Source of the DNA: a virus
Virus record (IMG/VR): IMGVR_UViG_3300034220_000012
Coordinates: 1-41,987 of that record
Reading direction: 5' to 3' (one strand)
Length of the DNA: 41,987 nt
Notes under the pieces: model-generated
What the model saw: the letters and a program-made list of their open reading frames with translations, nothing else
Databases searched by the model: none
Told to the model about the DNA's origin: nothing
In this document: one piece after another, positions 1-6,799 of the stretch
Numbering within the stretch: the stretch's first letter is position 1
Layout of the letters: each line of letters begins with the position of its first letter
Made by a program: the position numbers and the translations under genes

Positions 1-557
1 CGGCGAACCCCAGCTGGACGGCGCTCCCTGGATACGTGACCGGGGCAATCGCCTACACGGGCAACGCGACGAACGGGATCAAGCTCACCAGCTCGACCGG
101 TGGCGGCATCGTCGCACCTCAGCAGGGCGACACAGTGGAGCAGCGGGCGCAGTGGACCCACTTCGCCGCTTCCTCGCCGAACGGCGCGATCTGCCCGCTC
201 ATTCTGGATGCCGGAAACTGGATCGGCATCTCCACAAAAACGGCCTCTCTCATCACCGTTCGCTACGGCCTTGCCAATAACGGGGGCACGACGCTGGCGA
301 CATTTACCGCCCCCGGCTCCGCGTCGGGCGATACGATTGTCTGCCAGATCAAGAACATCAGCGGTGTGTACACGGTGGAGGTGTCCCTGAACGGCACCAA
401 GTTAGCTCTTGCGAGCGGCAGCGCTGACGTAACCGCGATTGTGACTGGCGGCGGGCCACTTGCTGCGGCTCGCAAGTCGGGGATCATCTGCCGAACGGGT
501 TCCTCGTCCGCATACATCCGAGCGTGGACCAACCAAGTCGCGAGTGCGCCGCTATGA
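1..557 (+). CDS. C-terminal part of the SGNH-esterase tail protein (continues from the gene at 40376-41987)
   Basis: The frame is open from the first base and joins in frame with the gene running off the other end of the window. The shared bases CGGCGAACC give ...PTANPSWTALPGYV across the join. The roughly 180 residues here are Ser/Thr/Gly/Ala-rich with alternating hydrophobic residues and look like a beta-sandwich, perhaps a lectin or LamG-like glycan-binding domain; this is inferred from composition and position only. The domain follows an Ig-like He_PIG-type domain in the other half. Its stop (555-557) overlaps the ATG of the next gene at 554. The full protein would be about 719 residues. 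Confidence 0.8.
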   Translation, partial: ANPSWTALPGYVTGAIAYTGNATNGIKLTSSTGGGIVAPQQGDTVEQRAQWTHFAASSPNGAICPLILDAGNWIGISTKTASLITVRYGLANNGGTTLATFTAPGSASGDTIVCQIKNISGVYTVEVSLNGTKLALASGSADVTAIVTGGGPLAAARKSGIICRTGSSSAYIRAWTNQVASAPL

Positions 558-1384
558 TCCTCCTAGCCCTAGCTGCCGTACTGACCTGCCCTCCCGGTAC
601 CAAGCAGGCGCGCCAGTACGGCAAACCCCGCTGCGTGAAGGTCAAGGCGTCCGTCGCCGCCCCCTGGACCCTAGCAGCCCCGCTCCGCACCTATCCGGCA
701 GGCGCAAAGCGCGTGTGGCACAACAGCTATCCCGAAAAGCCGGTCAACACGACGATCGAGCGGGTGTCGGCTGTCTGCAAGGAGACGTGCATCTGGGCGG
801 GTCGGGCGTCTACCTCGACCATCATCCGCGACGCAGAGCTGACCCGTATCGCACCCGCCAAGCCGGGCGAGATCGATGCCGGGATCAAGGTCGGCGGATC
901 GAAGGGCGGCGTGGCGACCGCAGGCGTGCTGATCGAGCGGGTCTATGCCCATGGCTGGCAGCAGGACGCCAAGCCCGGAGCCTATGCCAACGGCGACGGG
1001 ATCGTGGTCAATCGGGGCGCAATCGACGAAACGGTGCGCTTTGCTCGCCTGGACGACAACGCTGACAGCGGGATCGACAGCAAGGCCGCGTTGACGGTGC
1101 TGGAGAACGTCAGCGCGACCGGCAACGGGCACTACGGCTTCCGGTTCTGGGGCAAGGCGACCGCGACCACGCTGACGTGCATCGGCAACGCTTGGGGCTG
1201 CATCGAAGCCGAGCCGGGCGCGGACGTGACCGTAGATCGGCTGGTGATGGCGGGCGGCGAGGAATTGGTCACTGCTAAGAAGGGCGCGACCGTCACAATC
1301 CTTTCCTGCGACCTCTCGCGCTGGACCGGGAAGGCGTTGGTCAAGGGGAAGGGCAAGGTCACGCTTGGCCCTACCTGCCGATGA
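554..1384 (+). CDS. Secreted-looking right-handed beta-helix protein
   Basis: A 276-residue protein whose ATG at 554 overlaps the previous stop (ATGA); an in-frame GTG at 524 is less likely. The N-terminus (MILLALAAVLTCPP) resembles a short signal peptide with a Cys. The body has short repeating beta-strand units (for example around GDGIVVNRGAIDETVRFARL and LTVLENVSATGNGHYGFRFW), typical of parallel beta-helix, pectate-lyase-like proteins. Six or more Cys residues suggest disulfides. It follows the esterase tail gene, so it may be a tail accessory, a glycan-binding protein or an exported polysaccharide-active protein. No catalytic residues can be assigned. Confidence 0.75.
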   Translation: MILLALAAVLTCPPGTKQARQYGKPRCVKVKASVAAPWTLAAPLRTYPAGAKRVWHNSYPEKPVNTTIERVSAVCKETCIWAGRASTSTIIRDAELTRIAPAKPGEIDAGIKVGGSKGGVATAGVLIERVYAHGWQQDAKPGAYANGDGIVVNRGAIDETVRFARLDDNADSGIDSKAALTVLENVSATGNGHYGFRFWGKATATTLTCIGNAWGCIEAEPGADVTVDRLVMAGGEELVTAKKGATVTILSCDLSRWTGKALVKGKGKVTLGPTCR

Positions 1385-1470
1385 CCCACCTCCAACGCGA
1401 GCGCCGCATTGCCTGGGCCGCGATGCTGTGGACGGGGGTGTGGGTCGGGGTTTGGCGAGCCTTCATGTAA
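1381..1470 (+). CDS. 29-residue Trp-rich membrane micro-ORF
   Basis: The ATG at 1381 overlaps the stop of the beta-helix gene (ATGA) and the frame ends at TAA 1468-1470. The peptide begins with a charged stretch (THLQRERR) followed by about 17 hydrophobic residues with four Trp, so it could be a small membrane peptide. Support comes from the stop-start overlap, which is the normal gene junction in this genome. No family is recognised, and at this length coding is not certain. Confidence 0.45.
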   Translation: MTHLQRERRIAWAAMLWTGVWVGVWRAFM

Positions 1471-1518
1471 AGCAAACCGCCCATCCGGTAACACGTCGGC
1501 ACAACGTGTAAGCAATCG

Positions 1519-1695
1519 TCACACGTTCGCCGCGATCACGATCCCCGCGACGATCAGGGCCATTGTGGAGGCGAACCCCAGCCAGAAGCGGCGGTCGGAG
1601 AGCATTACAGATCCAGCCCGCGAGCCTGCCTCGCTCGCCAGATACTCGGCGCGCAGCTCGTCGTCGGGGAGGTCGGCGGGGTCGGGCTGGGTCAT
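1519..1695 (-). CDS. Small single-TM protein, 58 aa
   Basis: ATG at 1693-1695 and TGA at 1519-1521. The N-terminal half is acidic (QPDPADLPDDELRAEYLASE). The C-terminal half is one clear transmembrane helix (FWLGFASTMALIVAGIVIAA). It is the last gene of the leftward cluster that begins at 4555, starting 4 nt after the stop of the 65-aa gene. It converges on the rightward micro-ORF, leaving only 48 bp between them. Function is unknown; a small inner-membrane protein is the safest reading. Confidence 0.6.
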   Translation of the reverse strand: MTQPDPADLPDDELRAEYLASEAGSRAGSVMLSDRRFWLGFASTMALIVAGIVIAANV

Positions 1696-1699
1696 TCCC

Positions 1700-1897
1700 C
1701 TACTCTATGCGGATTGCGGGGGTGGGGGAAGGCGGCTGCGGTACCCGCAGAAACTCGCGCGCGTTCAAGGCATGGTTCCAGTAGATGCGGCTGCAATCGC
1801 ATCCTTTGTGGTAGCGCTGGCACCAATCGCGGCGCGCAGTCAGTTGCTCGACATGACGCTCCAGCGCATCTCGCGGCCATTGCCCGTAGGAGGTCAC
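1700..1897 (-). CDS. Hypothetical 65-aa protein with a Cys cluster
   Basis: The start ATG (1895-1897) overlaps the stop of the upstream gene in an ATGA junction. The protein is basic and helical at the N-terminus (ALERHVEQLTARRDWCQRYH). A Cys-rich stretch CQRYHKGCDC is followed by a Pro-rich tail. No family is recognised; the three Cys residues might bind metal. Confidence 0.6.
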   Translation of the reverse strand: MTSYGQWPRDALERHVEQLTARRDWCQRYHKGCDCSRIYWNHALNAREFLRVPQPPSPTPAIRIE

Positions 1898-2145
1898 CCC
1901 TCCCCCTCAGAGCCAGGAGCGACGCGGGAGCGGCGATACTGGGACCGTCCCCACACGTCAGGGTCGCTGCGTCGCTCCAGATAGCCCTTATCGGCCAATG
2001 CCGAGCAGACGATGCCCGGCGATTGGACATGCAGCGAAATCGCATGACTGGCGGGCCGCCACTCATTGTCCATCCGGCCTAGGACCGTGCGCTGCCGTTG
2101 GCTCAGCTTCGCCCTCCAGCCGTTGGCGTCGGGGGTATGGGTCAT
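1894..2145 (-). CDS. Small winged-helix-like protein, 83 aa
   Basis: The start ATG overlaps the previous stop (ATGA, 2142-2145). The middle (LSQRQRTVLGRMDNEW, SPGIVCSALADKGYLERR) has the helix pattern and 'A...L...GYLERR' wing turn seen in winged-helix DNA-binding proteins of the MarR/ArsR type. It is probably a small DNA-binding phage protein. The fold is inferred from residue pattern only. It lies within a chain of overlapping leftward accessory genes. Confidence 0.6.
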   Translation of the reverse strand: MTHTPDANGWRAKLSQRQRTVLGRMDNEWRPASHAISLHVQSPGIVCSALADKGYLERRSDPDVWGRSQYRRSRVAPGSEGEG

Positions 2146-2375
2146 GGCACATGCCTCCGCCAGCGGTTCTTGCCCGTGCGCGTCTCCAGTCGGATCGTGC
2201 CCTCTTCCGAGTACAGCGCGGCGTAGTGCCCCATCTCGCGCAGCATTGATGCTTTGTCAGGAGCCGTGCCGCCAGCGACCGCAGTCTCGTCCGCCCCGAC
2301 GTACTGCATGATGTGCCAGTGCCAGGGGTATGCGACCAGCCCATCACCCTCGGGGGTAGCAGCACCGGCGCTCAT
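2142..2375 (-). CDS. Hypothetical 77-aa accessory protein
   Basis: Overlaps both neighbours by 4 nt (ATGA), so it belongs to the leftward accessory chain. The protein is soluble-looking, with the aromatic/His-rich stretch YPWHWHIMQYV and a basic C-terminus (RTGKNRWRRH). No family is recognised. Confidence 0.6.
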   Translation of the reverse strand: MSAGAATPEGDGLVAYPWHWHIMQYVGADETAVAGGTAPDKASMLREMGHYAALYSEEGTIRLETRTGKNRWRRHVP

Positions 2376-2794
2376 AGCGAGGGGGACCGGGCTCGGAGCA
2401 CCGGCAGCAACTCACGCGCGTGCCCGCCAAAAGTGCTGTACATCGATTGATAGCTTTCTCCGGCGACACGTTCGACCGCAGCCGTCAGCGTCGCTAGGTC
2501 ATACCGCGTCGGCTCCCATTGCCCCTCCAGCCCGAAGCAGGAACAGTGCGAGCCCTCTGCGTAGAAGTAATCATCTCCGCGCCGGTACAGGACGGCAGCC
2601 GACCCCTCGTAATTGCCCGTCGCATAATCAGCGAGCAACACCTCGTCAGGCTCGGGCTCGGTTGCGCTGAACTCCTCCATAACGCGCTGCCATGTCTCGG
2701 CGTTCGCACGCCCATAGCCCGCATCGGCGAAGTCGTTCAGGTAGCCTGGCCCCGCCGTCCACCCGCCACGGGGTTGCTTGCTGGGGTCGGTCAT
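2372..2794 (-). CDS. Hypothetical acidic protein, 140 aa
   Basis: The ATG at 2792-2794 was chosen because it overlaps the stop of the upstream 55-aa gene (ATGA); an upstream in-frame GTG at 2830 would run deep into that gene. The protein is acidic and aromatic, with a Gly/Tyr-rich start and a central CSCFGLEGQWEPTRYDL stretch that also occurs as a motif in assorted phage hypotheticals ('x-C-S-C-x-G-L-E/DGQWEP'). I recall that motif from general experience and have not checked it. Function is unknown. Confidence 0.65.
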   Translation of the reverse strand: MTDPSKQPRGGWTAGPGYLNDFADAGYGRANAETWQRVMEEFSATEPEPDEVLLADYATGNYEGSAAVLYRRGDDYFYAEGSHCSCFGLEGQWEPTRYDLATLTAAVERVAGESYQSMYSTFGGHARELLPVLRARSPSL

Positions 2795-2958
2795 GCTGCG
2801 ATACTCCGTGGTTTGCCAGCAGCTTCCCACGATGCAACCGCCTCAAGCCAGCTTTCCTGCTCGTCCACGAGATTTTGAGCATCCTGGCGTTCGCGCTCGA
2901 TTTCTTCATCCGACATGGCGTTGAAGTCGGCGGCATATTCTTTCCATGCGTCGGTCAT
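2791..2958 (-). CDS. Small acidic helical protein, 55 aa
   Basis: ATG at 2956-2958 overlaps the upstream stop, and its TGA at 2791-2793 overlaps the next ATG, so both ends are fixed by ATGA junctions. The sequence is almost entirely charged helix (DEEIERERQDAQNLVDEQES) with two Trp. It could be a coiled-coil or an anti-host inhibitor-type small protein, but nothing specific can be assigned. Confidence 0.6.
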   Translation of the reverse strand: MTDAWKEYAADFNAMSDEEIERERQDAQNLVDEQESWLEAVASWEAAGKPRSIAA

Positions 2959-3263
2959 GCTGGGGTGTCCTGATTTTGCAGGTGCTGGTATTCCCGGAGT
3001 GCAACGTCCGCGATTGTGGCGAACCTGCCCATGGTCGTGCGCATGCCCTGCGAAGACCCAAGCTGTGTGTCCTCGCGTACGATGCGGAACAGAGCGCTGT
3101 AGAGGGTGCCCGTGCCGCGCACCTGCGGTATGATCTTGTCCTGCGCGCTGGTCAGGGCCGCCGACATTGCTTCATCGTCGTTCTGCTTCCATGCTTCCAC
3201 GGCACGGACAGCGAAGTCGTTCAGGGCGGTCAGCACAAGCTGTTCTGGCGATATTGCATTCAT
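2955..3263 (-). CDS. Hypothetical 102-aa helical protein
   Basis: The ATG at 3261-3263 sits in a TCAT (ATGA) overlap with the stop of the PP-loop gene. A GTG three codons further upstream is possible but lies inside that gene. The composition is mixed-charge and helix-forming throughout (ALNDFAVRAVEAWKQNDDEA). No signal peptide, membrane segment or family is recognised. Confidence 0.6.
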   Translation of the reverse strand: MNAISPEQLVLTALNDFAVRAVEAWKQNDDEAMSAALTSAQDKIIPQVRGTGTLYSALFRIVREDTQLGSSQGMRTTMGRFATIADVALREYQHLQNQDTPA

Positions 3264-4138
3264 GTCCCACACGCTCCCGATCCGCAGGCGTTACTCCAGC
3301 CGAGAAGCGTCCCGCGCCTCCGCTCAATCTCGGCTTTCCAGTCGATCTCCCGCAGCGGCACGAGGCTGTCGTGCATGTACGCGGGGAGCCTCACGTTCGG
3401 CAGGTCGTGCCGGATTTTCTCGTCATCCTGGCACGCGCGCTCGTAATCGTTTGGGTCGTCCCGCATCATAGACAGCCACTCTTCCGGCGATCGGAAGGGG
3501 CAGTCGATGCAGCCCGAATGCCCGAAGTGGACGCCGAACAGGTCGTAAAGGAAGCGGTCGCAGTCCTGGCGCGTCCAGCCCACCTCAATTAGCGGGTGAC
3601 GGTGATAGACCCACGGCTCCGGCGACACCGACATGCGGTGCACCTCATCTACCGTTATGCCGATCCACACCTCCACGACGGGCCCGGTCGGGAGCCGTGA
3701 GCCGGGGACATGCCCGATCATCCGCTTGGCTTCGCGGCGCACCGGCGTGATCTTGTAGTCGCGGGTGCAAGACCGATTGAGAATGCCGCGCGAGCCGTCC
3801 GGGTTCTTCACGAAGAACGGCGGATTGGGGAACCGCTTGATCCGGCCTGCCGTCGCGTCATCCAGATCATCGGACAGGTTGCCGTTGCTCACTTCCACGA
3901 CGGCCATTTGGGGCTTGGTGTTGTCGGAGCGCAGGAAGCGCAGGTTGTCGGCTTCCGAAGTGCGGCCGTTGCCGGTGTTGCCGTAGACTGCGGCGTCCGG
4001 CATCGGCCCGAACAGCCCCCGATCGGCGCCGTAGATCATCGCCATGGTCTGCACGCCAAGTCCGGCCGAAATCAGCCGGGCGCGCGGGTTTGGCAGCGGC
4101 GACGAAACACCCGGATAGAGGTTCGGCAGCGGCGTCAA
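3260..4138 (-). CDS. PP-loop ATPase of the phage 'PAPS reductase-like' family
   Basis: A 292-residue protein resembling the adenine-nucleotide alpha-hydrolase proteins often annotated in phages as phosphoadenosine phosphosulfate reductase. Near residues 24-32 is a variant PP-loop (SAGLGVQTM). NTGNGRT at 54-60 occupies the position of the usual 'aDTG' strand. NRSCTRDYKITP (121-132) and the CIDCPFRS pair (210-217) are typical of this family, and two more Cys (285, 290) lie at the C-terminus. The start is a TTG whose TTGA overlaps the stop of the upstream small membrane gene. The true substrate of this phage family is not known; sulfate reduction is unlikely. tRNA or nucleotide modification is possible. 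Confidence 0.75.
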   Translation of the reverse strand: MTPLPNLYPGVSSPLPNPRARLISAGLGVQTMAMIYGADRGLFGPMPDAAVYGNTGNGRTSEADNLRFLRSDNTKPQMAVVEVSNGNLSDDLDDATAGRIKRFPNPPFFVKNPDGSRGILNRSCTRDYKITPVRREAKRMIGHVPGSRLPTGPVVEVWIGITVDEVHRMSVSPEPWVYHRHPLIEVGWTRQDCDRFLYDLFGVHFGHSGCIDCPFRSPEEWLSMMRDDPNDYERACQDDEKIRHDLPNVRLPAYMHDSLVPLREIDWKAEIERRRGTLLGWSNACGSGACGT

Positions 4139-4254
4139 AGCCCCGGCCCCTCATCCTTGCTCGCGAATATCCAGACGAACAGGCCGATGAAGAAACACGT
4201 CATGAAGCCCGCGAAGAACACGGCAATGTCGTGCAGCGGGATGTAGACGCTCAC
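4135..4254 (-). CDS. 39-aa single-TM membrane protein
   Basis: GTG at 4252-4254 and TGA at 4135-4137, overlapping the TTG of the PP-loop gene by 4 nt. Apart from short polar ends the peptide is one transmembrane helix (IAVFFAGFMTCFFIGLFVWI), followed by ASKDEG. Tight coupling to the next gene supports translation. Function is unknown. Confidence 0.5.
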   Translation of the reverse strand: MSVYIPLHDIAVFFAGFMTCFFIGLFVWIFASKDEGPGL

Positions 4255-4291
4255 CACGCCCACCCATCAACGCGGCGCCCGGAGGGGGAGG

Positions 4292-4555
4292 TCAAGACCG
4301 ATACTCCAGCACGTAGCGCTTGGCTTCGTCCTTGGTCATGCGTTCGCCAGACCAGTCGTTCGTGATCTCGCCGTCGATGGCGTCGATCAGGTCGCACAGG
4401 GCTTGCTTCTGGTCGGGCGTGTCGTGCTGCATCGCGACGCTGACGCACATGCCATTCTCGCTTTCGGCGTATCGCTTAAGCGCGGCCAGACTGGCGTCGC
4501 TCTCGACATCCCAGCCTTTCAGCGTGCCCCATTTCAGGAGAAGGGACTCAGCCAC
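4292..4555 (-). CDS. Hypothetical 87-aa protein
   Basis: The GTG at 4553-4555 is preferred over an ATG at 4585 because GGAGG lies 5 nt in front of it. The protein is helical (LKGWDVESDASLAALKRYAES ... KQALCDLIDAIDGEITNDW). It resembles small phage proteins of unknown function that carry 'WDLES' and 'CDLIDxxdG' motifs. It is the first gene leftward of attP, so after integration it lies at the opposite prophage end from int. Confidence 0.65.
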   Translation of the reverse strand: MAESLLLKWGTLKGWDVESDASLAALKRYAESENGMCVSVAMQHDTPDQKQALCDLIDAIDGEITNDWSGERMTKDEAKRYVLEYRS

Positions 4556-4591
4556 GGGCGCCTCCCGTGAACATCGCCGGAACATCGTTCG

Positions 4592-4604
4592 GGACTATTC
4601 CGGG
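4592..4604 (+). repeat. Left copy of a 13-bp direct repeat flanking attP (candidate integrase arm site)
   Basis: GGACTATTCCGGG occurs here and again at 4812-4824, about 100 bp left and 65 bp right of the tRNA-derived core. Direct repeats flanking the core are the usual arrangement of tyrosine-recombinase arm sites. Binding is inferred. Confidence 0.5.
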
Positions 4605-4663
4605 ACTCCTGCGCACCGTTCCCGCCGCGTTCTGCCGACGATTGCCGCTCATTGGGATTGCGC

Positions 4664-4692
4664 TTGCCTCGCAGAACCGGCCTCCGCTAAGG
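4664..4692 (+). promoter_or_regulatory. Candidate phage-borne promoter reading into the tRNA-Pro half-gene
   Basis: TTGCCT (4664-4669) and CTAAGG (4687-4692) are separated by 17 bp. The predicted start is near 4700, a few bases before the first tRNA base at 4705. After integration this promoter would drive the rebuilt tRNA. The -10 is a weak match to the sigma-70 consensus, so this rests mainly on spacing and position. Confidence 0.4.
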
Positions 4693-4704
4693 GTAATGAG
4701 GCGT

Positions 4705-4745
4705 CGGGGAGTGGCGCAGTCCGGTAGCGCGCCTGCTTTGGGAGC
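4705..4745 (+). other. attP: attP core: 5' half of a tRNA-Pro(TGG) gene
   Basis: The 41 bases from CGGGGAGTGGCGCAG to TTTGGGAGC match the acceptor strand, D arm and anticodon loop (TTTGGGA, anticodon TGG) of a bacterial proline tRNA. The sequence then departs (CGAAGTGCT...), so the anticodon stem is not completed and no T arm or 3' end is present. Next to a tyrosine integrase this is the expected attP identity block. The strand exchange site probably lies in or near the anticodon loop. Confidence 0.8.
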
Positions 4746-4759
4746 CGAAGTGCTAGGGC

Positions 4760-5866
4760 TCATTTCCTCTTTTCCTTCAATGGGTTAAGTGCGACCACCG
4801 AACCAGCTACCGGACTATTCCGGGGTTCTGCGGCGATCAGCGCGTTGCGAATGTCCTCTTCATGCACATGGGCGTAGCGCGAGGTCGTCTCGATCCGGGT
4901 GTGCCCCAGCATCTTCTGCGCGACCTTGATGTTCGATCCGCGCGTGATCCGGCTGCCGGCGGTGTGGCGCAGATCGTGAAACCGGAAGTCCTCGATCCCG
5001 GCGGCAGTCAGGGCGCGCGACCAGCGGCGCTTCCAGCCCTCCTCGCTGAACGGATAGCGCTCGCCCTTCTGGCGCAGCGGCCGGTCGCCGCGCGGCGGGC
5101 TTGGGCGCTCGCACTCATAGGTGAACACCTGGGCCGCAACCTTGGGCCGGTTGGCGATGATCGCCACCATGCGCGGCGTGAGCGGGAACTTGTGCCAGAC
5201 GTTGCCCTTGGTCAGTACCTCCGCCCAGCCCTTCCGCAGATCGACCTTGCTCCACAGGAGCGTGATCACGGCACCCCGGCGCTGCCCGGATAGCAAGGCG
5301 AACTCGGCGACGGCGGCAAGGTCGGTGTCCAGATGCCCGAACAGCCGCGTCTCCTCTTCGGCGGACAACTCGCGGATGCGCTCTTGCGGTTCGCGCAGGA
5401 ACAGCTTGGTCCAGCCGATCACCGGCACCGAATAGGCGTCCTCCAGGTGACGCACGATCCGGCGCAGCACCTGCATTTCGCGGTTGACCGTCGCGGCCGA
5501 TACCAGCCGGTCGCTGTTGCGGGCCGTCTCGGCGCGGCGCTTGGCGATGTAGGCGTTGAGGTCCACGGCGGTCACGTCGACGATCATCTTGCCGGGGCCG
5601 AGCCGCTGCGCCAGCCGCAGAAGCTGGCCCTTCAAGGTGTTGCCGCGCTCGAACTGCCCCTTGTGATCCCAATAGAGGCTGCACGCGTCGTCTATCGTGA
5701 TCGACGGCTTGACCTTGGTCCCCAGCGCTACCTCGGTTCGCCGGCCACGCTCGTAGCGTTCCGCGTCCCGCTTGGCCTGGCACCCGGTAGAGCCGTGGAA
5801 CCGTTGCCCCCGGAACTGGAAGTCATAGTGCCAGAAGCGGCTGTTCCGGGGCTTGTAGATCGTCAT
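4760..5866 (-). CDS. int: Tyrosine-recombinase integrase
   Basis: Protein of 368 aa, typical for a phage tyrosine recombinase. After a small N-terminal arm-binding/SAM-like region (about 55-160), the catalytic domain carries Arg196 (SGQRRGAV), Lys220 (TKGNVWHKF), the HDLRHT box (His297, Arg300), His322 (MLGHTRIETT) and the nucleophile Tyr331 (SRYAHV). All core residues are intact. It catalyses integration and, with the excisionase, excision at the adjacent attP (4705-4745), only 15 bp beyond its stop. Its start ATG overlaps the stop of the excisionase gene (ATGA), so it is the last gene of the PL operon before attP. Confidence 0.95.
   Translation of the reverse strand: MTIYKPRNSRFWHYDFQFRGQRFHGSTGCQAKRDAERYERGRRTEVALGTKVKPSITIDDACSLYWDHKGQFERGNTLKGQLLRLAQRLGPGKMIVDVTAVDLNAYIAKRRAETARNSDRLVSAATVNREMQVLRRIVRHLEDAYSVPVIGWTKLFLREPQERIRELSAEEETRLFGHLDTDLAAVAEFALLSGQRRGAVITLLWSKVDLRKGWAEVLTKGNVWHKFPLTPRMVAIIANRPKVAAQVFTYECERPSPPRGDRPLRQKGERYPFSEEGWKRRWSRALTAAGIEDFRFHDLRHTAGSRITRGSNIKVAQKMLGHTRIETTSRYAHVHEEDIRNALIAAEPRNSPVAGSVVALNPLKEKRK
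4812..4824 (+). repeat. Right copy of the 13-bp direct repeat flanking attP
   Basis: GGACTATTCCGGG, identical to 4592-4604. This copy lies inside the 3' end of int, as arm sites of compact attP regions often do. It is a candidate integrase arm-binding site by position. Confidence 0.5.
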
Positions 5867-6129
5867 GGCTTGCCGAACCGCTGGGTGAACGGGACGATGG
5901 TCCCCGGCTTCGCACGACGACGCGGACGGGGCGGCGCCGGCTGGTCGACAGGTTCCTCCTGTCGGACTCGACTGTCAACGTATTCGTCCAGATCGTCGGC
6001 GCGATAGGCGATGCGGCGCGCGCTGATAGCGACGTAGCGGATCGCCCCCATGCGTTTCAGGTCGCGCAAGGTCCGCTCGCTGACATGGAGGCGGGCCGCA
6101 GCTTCCGCTGGGCGTAGCAGCGCGCTCAC
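5863..6129 (-). CDS. xis: MerR/AlpA-type HTH protein, probable excisionase
   Basis: An 88-aa protein beginning LLRPAEAAARLHVSERTLRDL, the classical HTH_17/excisionase motif (PxEAAxxLxVSxRTLR). A wing follows (RRIAYRADDLDEYV) and then a basic Pro/Arg tail. Such proteins bend DNA at att sites and turn integrase towards excision. It sits directly upstream of int with a 4-nt ATGA overlap, the usual place for xis. A transcriptional regulator role cannot be excluded. Confidence 0.8.
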   Translation of the reverse strand: MSALLRPAEAAARLHVSERTLRDLKRMGAIRYVAISARRIAYRADDLDEYVDSRVRQEEPVDQPAPPRPRRRAKPGTIVPFTQRFGKP

Positions 6130-6485
6130 CGCCCAGCCTCGCCGTCGCGGGGTGGGGTGGAACGCATTTCGGCCATGGCAGCATCGTAGCGAGCCTTGTC
6201 GGCAGCGCGTTGCTCGTCATCGATCAGCCATTGCGGCTTGTGAGCAGTCCAGTCGTGGCCGTCTTCCCATTCCGACAGTCGCCAAACCGTAGGCGCGAAC
6301 GTGGCCTCGATATCGACGTGGCAGAGACAGGAGTCGCCGTCGCCGATCAACTCGGCTCGGTCATCAACTTCACCATCTTCGGCCTTGTGGAAGATGATCG
6401 CTTCCAATCCACCGACCAGCGCCGCCAGTTCAGCGATGCTGCCGGCAACCGTGCGCTCGTGCTTGAAATAGACCTCAGTGCACAT
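6126..6485 (-). CDS. Hypothetical acidic protein, 119 aa
   Basis: Starts at ATG 6483-6485 in a TGATG junction with the upstream stop; a GTG one codon earlier is also possible. It ends in an ATGA overlap with the excisionase gene. The protein is acidic, with DGDSCLCHVDIEATFAP in the middle and a charged helical C-terminus (DDEQRAADKARYDAAMAEM). No family is recognised. Confidence 0.6.
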   Translation of the reverse strand: MCTEVYFKHERTVAGSIAELAALVGGLEAIIFHKAEDGEVDDRAELIGDGDSCLCHVDIEATFAPTVWRLSEWEDGHDWTAHKPQWLIDDEQRAADKARYDAAMAEMRSTPPRDGEAGR

Positions 6486-6799
6486 CACCGCCCCTCCCCC
6501 GCTGTCACGGCGGCGAGGGCTGCATCTCGCATCTCAGCGGCTTGCGGGTAGCAATCGCACCAGTCCGCTGCATCGAACGCTTTGACGGCCTCCCGTAGCC
6601 GCTCCACCGTCGCCTCGTCCCCCGCGCCTCCCTGCGCTGCGAGGCGGGCACAGATCGCACGGTCACAATCGGGGCAGGTGATCTCGCGCACCCGCCAGCC
6701 GTTGCCACGCATCGGGAAGACTTGCGGCAATCCACAGGCAGTCACGTTGCCGGGGTTGATCGGATCGCGGCTGATCCAGTGAACGACTGCCCCGCTCAT
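6485..6799 (-). CDS. Hypothetical protein with a zinc-finger-like CxxC pair, 104 aa
   Basis: The ATG at 6797-6799 was selected because it overlaps the upstream stop (ATGA). The N-terminal half contains HWISRD, TACG and ITCPDCDRAICARLA, giving a CxxC pair plus further Cys/His that could form one zinc site. The C-terminal half is a charged helix ending DCYPQAAEMRDAALAA. Function is unknown. Confidence 0.6.
   Translation of the reverse strand: MSGAVVHWISRDPINPGNVTACGLPQVFPMRGNGWRVREITCPDCDRAICARLAAQGGAGDEATVERLREAVKAFDAADWCDCYPQAAEMRDAALAAVTAGEGR

Noticed and set aside
4705-4781. Complete tRNA-Pro gene
   Set aside because: The match stops in the 3' side of the anticodon stem; no variable loop, T arm or acceptor 3' strand follows, and int coding begins at 4760. 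It is a half-gene serving as attP.
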